Assembly (NCBI GenBank): GCA_945917385.1
Contig: CAMEHJ010000021.1
Coordinates: 1 to 10,770, forward strand
Source: an uncultured bacterium
GTDB taxonomy: Bacteria > Bacillota_A > Clostridia > Oscillospirales > Oscillospiraceae
Reading direction: 5' to 3'
Length of the DNA stretch: 10,770 nucleotides
Shown here: positions 6,329-10,770 of the stretch, piece after piece
Layout of the letters: each line of letters starts with the position of its first letter
Numbering within the stretch: position 1 is the first letter of the stretch
Made by a program: the position numbers and the translations under genes
Notes under the pieces: model-generated
What the model saw: the letters and a program-made list of their open reading frames with translations, nothing else
Told to the model about the DNA's origin: nothing
Databases searched by the model: none

Positions 6329-6964
6329 TCAGCCGGAGAAGCTTTTGCACAAATGTTTTACACAGCAGTTTGCGCAGTCGGGCTTTCTCGCGTCGCACAC
6401 CGCCCTGCCGTGCAGGACGATATAGTGGCAGAAATCCGACGAGTGTTCCGGCGGGAGTATCTTGCGAAGCTCATGCTCGATTTTCACGGGGTCCTTGAGA
6501 TCGTCCACAAGTCCCAGACGGTTTGAGATGCGGATGCAGTGCGTGTCGACCACCGTGGAGCCGGGTATTTTGAACACGTCGCCGAGGATGAGATTCGCCG
6601 TCTTTCTGCCGACGCCCGGCAGCGCCGTAAGCTCTTCCATGGTTCTCGGAAGCTCACCGCCGTATTTTTGGAGAAGCACTCCGGCGCACGCGACAATGTC
6701 CCGCGCCTTCGCGCGGTAAAAGCCGCAGGAGTGTACATACTCCTCCACCTCTGATACGTCCGCGTTCGCAAACGCCTCAAGCGTCGGGAAGCGGGCAAAC
6801 AGCGCGGGGGTGATTTTATTCACGCGCTCATCCGTACACTGGGCGGCAAGGCGCACGGAAAACAACAGCTCATAGTCCTTTTCCCAGTCGAGCGTACAGT
6901 CCGCCTGCGGGTACTCATCCAGCAAAAGCCGGACTATCTCGTTAACCTGTTTTTGTGTACGCAT
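6329..6964 (-). CDS. nth: Endonuclease III
   Basis: A bifunctional DNA glycosylase/AP lyase of base excision repair that removes oxidised pyrimidines. At 211 residues it has the same length as I recall for the E. coli enzyme. Visible: the helix-hairpin-helix LPGVGRKTA with catalytic Lys121, the VVDTH motif with catalytic Asp140, and a C-terminal [4Fe-4S] cluster loop Cys190-x6-Cys197-x2-Cys200-x5-Cys206. The ATG at 6964 was chosen because residues before it in the open frame (up to 7048) do not resemble the family and lie inside the upstream gene. It begins one base after the TAA of that gene and has no good Shine-Dalgarno of its own, so it is probably translated by coupling. All key residues are present and I expect an active enzyme. 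Confidence 0.97.
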   Translation of the reverse strand: MRTQKQVNEIVRLLLDEYPQADCTLDWEKDYELLFSVRLAAQCTDERVNKITPALFARFPTLEAFANADVSEVEEYVHSCGFYRAKARDIVACAGVLLQKYGGELPRTMEELTALPGVGRKTANLILGDVFKIPGSTVVDTHCIRISNRLGLVDDLKDPVKIEHELRKILPPEHSSDFCHYIVLHGRAVCDARKPDCANCCVKHLCKSFSG

Positions 6965-6965
6965 A

Positions 6966-7691
6966 TTATCTGGAGAGCGTGATCTCGCCGCCGCACTCGA
7001 TAACGGGCAGCTCCTGCTGCTTGTATACGCCGTTGAAGTGGTACTCAACCGCCACGGGGAAGGTGGAGGTGTTGCCCGAGGAGAGCTTGAGAATATGCTC
7101 GGTCGTGCAGAGGTGGGTGATGATGAGGGTGTTGTCCGGGTGCTCTACGGCAGGGGTGGCGCTGGACTTGAACTGATCGCCTACGCTGACATACACGCCC
7201 GACGGAGATTCACTTATAAACAGGGAGTAGGAGCTGAGGTCAACGCTGACCGTTACCTTGACGGTACCGGAGTCAACGACGGTGGCCGTCCAGTCGGCAG
7301 TAATGTTGATGGGCAGTCCCGTGTCGGACATGAACTGGCCGGAGCCAATGACCGTATCCGCGGGGACGGGAGTTGCGGTCGGGACAGGAAGTATGGACTC
7401 GGACGGGGCGGGGGTGGCGCTTTCGGGCGCAACGGGGTCTATGGGCGTGATGGGCGCCGAGTAGACCGGCTTGGGCGTCGGGGTGACGGGCGCAATGGTG
7501 ACGGGGGGTGCAGTCTCCACAACGACGGTGCCGGAGGAGGAAGGCTTGTCCGAACCCGTCACGATCGGCGCGGGGGTCGCGTTCGCCGCCGCCTTCTGCT
7601 CGCTCAGGTCGATGAGCAGATTGCACACCACCGCCAGCGTCAGCAGGAACACTATCAGAAAAAGTATTATCTTTATTTTACCTCTTGACAT
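6966..7691 (-). CDS. Membrane-anchored protein with Pro/Thr-rich linker, function unknown
   Basis: 241 residues from the preferred start. A basic N-terminus (MSRGKIK) is followed by one membrane segment at about 8-27, with no cleavage site I can call confidently; a low-complexity linker at about 35-112 rich in Pro, Thr, Ala and Val with many TPxP/APxP units; then a compact, beta-rich, Thr/Ser/Val-rich extracellular domain (about 113-241) with two cysteines (Cys195, Cys233). I do not recognise the domain. An in-frame ATG exists at 7709, but the only ribosome site, AAGGAG, lies just after it and nine bases before the ATG at 7691, which therefore is the better start. It is the first gene of an operon with nth, and the unlikely pairing of a surface protein with a repair enzyme suggests co-transcription of convenience rather than shared function. 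It probably sits outside the membrane, with the linker spanning part of the wall. Confidence 0.8.
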   Translation of the reverse strand: MSRGKIKIILFLIVFLLTLAVVCNLLIDLSEQKAAANATPAPIVTGSDKPSSSGTVVVETAPPVTIAPVTPTPKPVYSAPITPIDPVAPESATPAPSESILPVPTATPVPADTVIGSGQFMSDTGLPINITADWTATVVDSGTVKVTVSVDLSSYSLFISESPSGVYVSVGDQFKSSATPAVEHPDNTLIITHLCTTEHILKLSSGNTSTFPVAVEYHFNGVYKQQELPVIECGGEITLSR

Positions 7692-7723
7692 TCTGTTTTT
7701 CTCCTTCATGTCTTGTTTACATA

Positions 7724-7752
7724 ATTATACTGCGTCTTTTTCAAATTGTCTA
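7724..7752 (-). promoter_or_regulatory. Predicted sigma-A promoter of the membrane protein-nth operon
   Basis: On the minus strand TAGACA (7752-7747) and TATAAT (7729-7724) are 17 bases apart, 5 of 6 and 6 of 6 matches. The start would fall near 7717, only about 8 bases before the ATG at 7709 but about 26 before the ATG at 7691, which supports the downstream start codon. It faces away from the rarA promoter about 70 bases to the right. Confidence 0.75.
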
Positions 7753-7801
7753 CCGTTGTTTTGACGTATTTTTACACATAAAGGTTCTGTAAGATATTGA
7801 T

Positions 7802-7830
7802 TTTACAAATCGCCGCTTACATGTTATAAT
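7802..7830 (+). promoter_or_regulatory. Predicted sigma-A promoter of the rarA operon
   Basis: TTTACA (7802-7807) and TATAAT (7825-7830) are separated by 17 bases, 5 of 6 and 6 of 6 matches. Transcription would start near 7837, about 32 bases before the rarA ATG, leaving room for the GGGAGGAA ribosome site at 7851-7858. I see no LexA-like or other operator between the divergent promoters. Confidence 0.75.
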
Positions 7831-7868
7831 GAATTAATAATTTGTTTTTCGGGAGGAACGCGGCGGAT

Positions 7869-9119
7869 ATGTACAAGCCTCTTGCGGACGAAATACGCCC
7901 GTCTACGCTCGACGATGTTGTGGGCCAGCGGCACATCCTGTCTCAGGGCGGTATGCTGCGCAGAATTGTCGAGAGCGGGCAGATACCCAATATGATTTTC
8001 TACGGACCCTCCGGCACGGGCAAAACCACCGTCGCGCGCATCATCGCGGAGAAAACCAACCGCTCCCTGCGTAAGCTTAACGCGACGACCTCCGGCATCT
8101 CCGACATCAAAAAGATAATTGACGAGCTTGACTCCTTCCTTGCGCCGGGAGGGGTGCTGCTCTACCTCGACGAGATTCAATATTTCAACAAAAAACAGCA
8201 GCAGTCGCTGCTTGAATTTATCGAGGACGGACGGATAACGCTCATCGCCTCGACGACGGAAAACCCGTATTTCTGCGTGTTCAACGCGATTTTGAGCCGC
8301 TCGACGGTATTTGAGTTTAAACCCGTCTCCGCCGAGGACACTCAGAGGGCGGTCAGACGCGCGATTGACATTATGAACCTCAGGCGGGACACTCCCCTCG
8401 GCTTTGACGAGGGGGTTATCGCGCGCATTTCCTCCTCCTGCGGTGGCGACGTGCGCAAGGCCATAAACTCGGTGGAGCTGCTGTTCTCCTCCGCGATAGG
8501 ACGCGACAGCGTTACGCTTGAGGACGCCGCCGCAATAACCCAGCGCTCCGCCATGCGATACGACCGCGAAGGGGACGAGCATTTTGACATCCTCTCCGCG
8601 CTGATGAAATCTCTGCGCGGCTCCGACCCAGATGCCGCGCTCCACTACCTCGGAAGGCTGCTTGAAGTGGGCGACCTCATAGGCGCGTGCAGGCGCATAC
8701 TCTGCTCGGCGAGCGAGGATATCGGGCTTGCATACCCGATGGCGGTGCCGATCGTCAAGGCTTGCGTTGACTCCGCTCTCCAGCTCGGTCTGCCGGAGGC
8801 GCGGCTGCCGCTTGCGGAGGCCTGCATTCTGCTTGCGACCGCGCCGAAATCCAACAGCGCCTGCGTCGGCATCGACCGCGCGTTGGCGGATATCCGCGCG
8901 GGACGCACCGGCTCTATTCCCAGAGAGCTTCAGAACATCCACGCCGACGGAACGGGCTTTGAGCGCGAGCAGGGCTACAAATACCCGCACGCCTTCAAAA
9001 ACCACTGGGTAAAGCAGCAATACCTGCCGGACGAGCTGAGAGCGGCGCACTACTACGAGTACGGCGACAACAAGACCGAGCAGGCCGCCAAACGCTACTG
9101 GGAAGAGATCAGGAAATAA
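7869..9119 (+). CDS. rarA: Replication-associated recombination protein A (AAA+ ATPase)
   Basis: RarA/MgsA is a clamp-loader-like AAA+ ATPase, related to eukaryotic WRNIP1/Mgs1, that works at stalled replication forks. The 416-residue product starts MYKPLADEIRPSTLDDVVGQ, the usual N-terminus. It shows Walker A GPSGTGKT at 46-53, Walker B LLYLDEIQ at 97-104, FNKKQQQSLLEFIEDG (106-121), sensor 1 STTENPYF near 128-135 and the probable arginine finger Arg144 in ILSRS. The C-terminal tetramerisation region contains SEDIGLAYP and ends with the family-typical YKYPHAF...QQYLPDEL stretch. ATG 7869 is preferred over the upstream in-frame TTG 7842 because the GGGAGGAA at 7851-7858 lies ten bases before it and residues before Met are unlike the family. 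It is the first gene of a four-gene operon. Complete and apparently intact. Confidence 0.97.
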   Translation: MYKPLADEIRPSTLDDVVGQRHILSQGGMLRRIVESGQIPNMIFYGPSGTGKTTVARIIAEKTNRSLRKLNATTSGISDIKKIIDELDSFLAPGGVLLYLDEIQYFNKKQQQSLLEFIEDGRITLIASTTENPYFCVFNAILSRSTVFEFKPVSAEDTQRAVRRAIDIMNLRRDTPLGFDEGVIARISSSCGGDVRKAINSVELLFSSAIGRDSVTLEDAAAITQRSAMRYDREGDEHFDILSALMKSLRGSDPDAALHYLGRLLEVGDLIGACRRILCSASEDIGLAYPMAVPIVKACVDSALQLGLPEARLPLAEACILLATAPKSNSACVGIDRALADIRAGRTGSIPRELQNIHADGTGFEREQGYKYPHAFKNHWVKQQYLPDELRAAHYYEYGDNKTEQAAKRYWEEIRK

Positions 9120-9127
9120 GGTGAAGC

Positions 9128-9304
9128 ATGGATATTCAGGTTGGAGACATACTCACAATGAAAAAGGCGCACCCCTGCGGCAGCAAGGACTGGACGGTTC
9201 TGCGCATAGGGGCTGATTTTCGCCTGCGCTGCTGCGGCTGCGGACACGAGGTCATGGGGCCGCGCGCGAAGTTTGAGAAGAACATCCGGCAGGTGCGGCG
9301 TTGA
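9128..9304 (+). CDS. DUF951 family protein (small, zinc-ribbon-like)
   Basis: A 58-residue protein starting MDIQVGDILTMKKAHPCG. The family pattern, as I know it, is an N-terminal VGDIVxxKKxHPCG motif followed by a W...R.GAD..L.C..CGH stretch, and both are here: HPCG (Cys17), RIGADFRLRCCGCGH (Cys35, Cys36, Cys38, His40), then VMGPRAKFEK. The cysteines could bind a metal, but the true function is unknown. It begins eight bases after the rarA stop with an AAGGTGA ribosome site partly overlapping that stop. Its TGA overlaps the UUG start of the next gene. DUF951 genes are common in Firmicutes, often near core replication or translation genes. Confidence 0.92.
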   Translation: MDIQVGDILTMKKAHPCGSKDWTVLRIGADFRLRCCGCGHEVMGPRAKFEKNIRQVRR

Positions 9305-9567
9305 ACTACACATACATTCTCCGCTGCGGCGACGGATCACTGTATACCGGCTGGACAAACGACCTCGATAAGCGCATCCAGGAGCATAAAACAGGGCGCG
9401 GCGGGAAATACACCCGCGCACACGCACCTGTTGAGCTTGTCTACTACGAGAGCTTTGACACGAAAAACGAGGCGATGAGCCGCGAATGGCACATAAAACA
9501 ACTCACCCGCGGGCAAAAGCTTGCGCTTATCGGGGGAAAGGACACCGACATTGAAAAGAAGATATGA
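9301..9567 (+). CDS. GIY-YIG nuclease-family protein (YhbQ/UPF0213 type)
   Basis: 88 residues, the length of stand-alone single-domain GIY-YIG proteins. The start MNYTYILRCGDGSLYTGWTN contains the two signature strands: YIL (5-7) in place of GIY and LYTG (14-17) in place of YIG. Arg25 in DLDKR is the likely catalytic arginine; Glu57 or Glu62 in KNEAMSREW is the likely metal-binding glutamate, though I cannot decide between them. The UUG at 9301 is chosen because the protein aligns from there and no ATG or GTG lies nearby; AGGTG occurs about seven bases upstream. UUG overlaps the previous stop as TTGA, indicating translational coupling. Relatives such as YhbQ are linked to DNA cleavage or repair, but the physiological substrate is not settled. 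Its last 17 bases overlap the next gene. Confidence 0.93.
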   Translation: MNYTYILRCGDGSLYTGWTNDLDKRIQEHKTGRGGKYTRAHAPVELVYYESFDTKNEAMSREWHIKQLTRGQKLALIGGKDTDIEKKI

Positions 9568-10570
9568 GCTTGATTTGTGCAGGATAGCCGCCTGCCTTCT
9601 TGTCATGCTGATCCATACAAGCGCGGAGATATACCGCTACTGCCCGATGTTCAGCAGCTCCTTCACGGAAATAAACTTCATCGCAACGTTTGCGCGCGGG
9701 AGCGTTCCTGTGTTCTTCATGCTCAGCGGGACGCTGCTGTTCTCGCGCGAGGAGCTGCCGCTTGCGCCGTTTCTGAAAAATCACGCGCTGAAGCTGGCGG
9801 GGCTGTTCTTCTTCTGGTCGGTCTTTTACGCCGCCGGAAGCCGCGTCGCCGCGGGCAGCTTCGCCCTCGACTACGATTTTTTCATGGCGGTGGCGCGCGG
9901 GCACTACCACCTGTGGTTTTTGCCGGCGATGGTGGTCTGTTACCTGTTCATGCCGCTTGTCTTTTGTGCAATACACGGGAAAAAAATCGACAGCCGCTAT
10001 TTGCTTGCGCTGTTTTTCGGCTTCGTTATCCTGTGGCGAAACCTGAATCTCACGCCGAAGCCCGCTTACATACTCCACCAGTTCACGCTGGATTTCTCGC
10101 TCGACTGGCTGCCCTACCTCGGATACGCGGTATGGGGCTGGTGGCTCGGTGAACGGAAGATGCCGAAGCACACGATGCTGATATCGAGTGCGGTGTTCGT
10201 CGTCTGCACCCTGCTCGCCGCTCGGGGCAATCTCTGGTACAGCAGGCTGAACAATGAGGCGGAGGGCTGGCTGTTTCACTATATGTCGCTGCCGTCCTTT
10301 ATTCAGGCAACGTGCATTTTCTGCTTCTTTAACGCGCTGCGCGGGCATGAGTTCAAACACACCGCGCTCATCCGGACGCTTTCCGACTGTACGCTCGGCG
10401 TGTACCTCATCCACCCGCTGATGATAGACCTTCTTGACAGAGTGCACATCGGCATGACGGCAGATTACCCGGCGCTCAGTGTGACGGGATTTACGGCTTT
10501 GCTCGCGCTGCTCTGCTTTGCAGTGACCTTTATCGCGAGGAAAATTCCGATAGTGAAGAAGCTTCTGTGA
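9551..10570 (+). CDS. Acyltransferase-3 family integral membrane protein
   Basis: 339 residues from the chosen UUG. The family (OafA, WecH, NolL-like) transfers acyl groups, often acetyl, to sugars of surface polymers from the membrane. The N-terminus MKRRYELDLCRIAACLLVML with IHTS is classic: the conserved His22 lies at the end of the first membrane helix. SVPVFFMLSGTLLFSRE (second helix) and LGVYLIHPLMID near the C-terminus are other family marks. About ten hydrophobic helices are visible, which fits the fold. The UUG at 9551 has an AAAGGA eight bases before it; an earlier in-frame UUG at 9521 would add ten residues foreign to the family. The start lies inside the GIY-YIG gene. The acceptor (exopolysaccharide, teichoic acid or peptidoglycan) cannot be told. 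It is the last gene of the rarA operon. Confidence 0.92.
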   Translation: MKRRYELDLCRIAACLLVMLIHTSAEIYRYCPMFSSSFTEINFIATFARGSVPVFFMLSGTLLFSREELPLAPFLKNHALKLAGLFFFWSVFYAAGSRVAAGSFALDYDFFMAVARGHYHLWFLPAMVVCYLFMPLVFCAIHGKKIDSRYLLALFFGFVILWRNLNLTPKPAYILHQFTLDFSLDWLPYLGYAVWGWWLGERKMPKHTMLISSAVFVVCTLLAARGNLWYSRLNNEAEGWLFHYMSLPSFIQATCIFCFFNALRGHEFKHTALIRTLSDCTLGVYLIHPLMIDLLDRVHIGMTADYPALSVTGFTALLALLCFAVTFIARKIPIVKKLL

Positions 10571-10580
10571 ACAAAGGAAA

Positions 10581-10716
10581 CCCTCTCAGTCTCCTTCGGT
10601 GACCGCCCCCCCCAAGGGGGAGCCAAGGCATGCTCCCACCTGCACCTGCAATAGGGCGTTCTTGCCTCGCCCGTCGGGAGAGGTGGCAGCGGCGTAAGTC
10701 GCTGACGGAGAGGGGG
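10581..10716. repeat. Complete copy of an intergenic palindromic repeat element (MITE/REP-like)
   Basis: A 136-base non-coding unit bounded by imperfect terminal inverted repeats: CCCTCTCAGTC at 10581-10591 against GACGGAGAGGG at 10704-10714 (10 of 11 pairs). Inside are nested hairpins: GTCTCC/GGTGAC at 10589-10603 (one mismatch), a C8-AA-G5 foldback at 10606-10620, CCTC..CCC/GGG..GAGG at 10665-10683, and CAGCG/CGCTG at 10687-10704. I recognise this class, with its CACCTTCGGTG and CGGAGAGGG ends, as an interspersed repeat of gut Clostridia, but I cannot confirm copy number here. It lies 10 bases after the acyltransferase stop and may act as its transcript end. It encodes no protein. Confidence 0.75.
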
Positions 10717-10745
10717 AAAGATACGACATCGAATCCCTTGCTACG

Positions 10746-10770
10746 CCCCTCTCAGTCACCTTCGGTGACA
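10746..10770. repeat. Start of a second copy of the same repeat, cut by the window edge
   Basis: From 10747 the sequence CCCTCTCAGT followed by CACCTTCGGTGAC matches 10581-10603 of the first copy except for one base, and here the small hairpin GTCACC/GGTGAC is perfect. The same orientation and a 30-base spacer suggest a tandem pair or array that continues beyond the window. Confidence 0.7.

Noticed and set aside
7038..7688. Plus-strand Gly/Arg-rich open frame opposite the membrane-anchored protein
   Set aside because: It is the reverse reading of the Pro/Thr-rich linker; the minus-strand gene has a promoter, ribosome site, signal anchor and a downstream coupled gene.
7824..9050. Long minus-strand open frame (408 codons) opposite rarA
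   Set aside because: It lies antisense to an unmistakable rarA, is Arg/Val/Ala-rich without domain motifs, and has no ribosome site; it is a by-product of GC-rich codon use.
9521..9550. Upstream UUG start for the acyltransferase
   Set aside because: It would add ten residues unlike the family and has no ribosome site at proper distance, whereas the UUG at 9551 follows AAAGGA by eight bases.
9527..10447. Minus-strand open frame (306 codons) opposite the acyltransferase
   Set aside because: Its composition (Gln, Glu, Arg and Val rich) mirrors hydrophobic codons read in reverse, and the plus-strand protein matches its family over its full length.
10606..10620. C8-AA-G5 foldback as a stand-alone terminator of the acyltransferase gene
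   Set aside because: It has no U tract and a minimal loop, and it is one of several hairpins of the repeat element, so it was described as part of that element.

Overview
The window looks like the chromosome of a GC-rich, low-motility-signal Clostridia bacterium, most likely a gut Oscillospiraceae/Ruminococcaceae-type Firmicute. The reasons are the murB-rapZ-whiA-dnaE gene order, strong AGGAGG-type ribosome binding sites, sigma-A-like promoters with TATAAT boxes, UUG starts, a DUF951 protein, and a right-end repeat of the palindromic kind I associate with gut Clostridia. This placement is inference; no rRNA or other taxonomic marker is present.

Layout. (1) 1-5880, plus strand: a tight operon of the 3' part of murB (peptidoglycan precursor), rapZ (P-loop nucleotide/RNA adaptor), whiA (homing-endonuclease-like DNA-binding protein) and dnaE (replicative DNA polymerase III alpha). 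It couples wall synthesis, division control and replication. (2) 5881-6328, a roughly 450-base gene-poor gap that is far from empty. A terminator-like hairpin closes dnaE. It is followed by a compact cassette: a promoter, a hairpin that buries a strong Shine-Dalgarno, a 27-codon ORF for a hydrophobic-then-basic peptide, and a convergent antisense RNA with its own near-consensus promoter and a textbook intrinsic terminator inside the 3' end of the ORF. This has the architecture of a type I toxin-antitoxin locus and is the most interesting object in the window. An 18-bp hairpin closes it and also the operon arriving from the right. (3) 6329-7752, minus strand: a two-gene operon of a membrane-anchored Pro/Thr-rich protein of unknown function and nth (endonuclease III). 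(4) 7802-10570, plus strand: a divergent operon of rarA (replication-fork AAA+ ATPase), a DUF951 zinc-ribbon-like protein, a YhbQ-type GIY-YIG protein and an acyltransferase-3 membrane protein. The last three are packed with overlaps or near-overlaps, and the last two use UUG starts. (5) 10571-10770: no gene, but one complete copy and the start of a second copy of an imperfectly palindromic intergenic repeat.

Apart from the small cassette at about 5963-6320 and the repeat at the right end, the window is ordinary core chromosome for replication, repair and envelope functions. There are no tRNA or rRNA genes, CRISPR arrays, transposase genes or phage genes.
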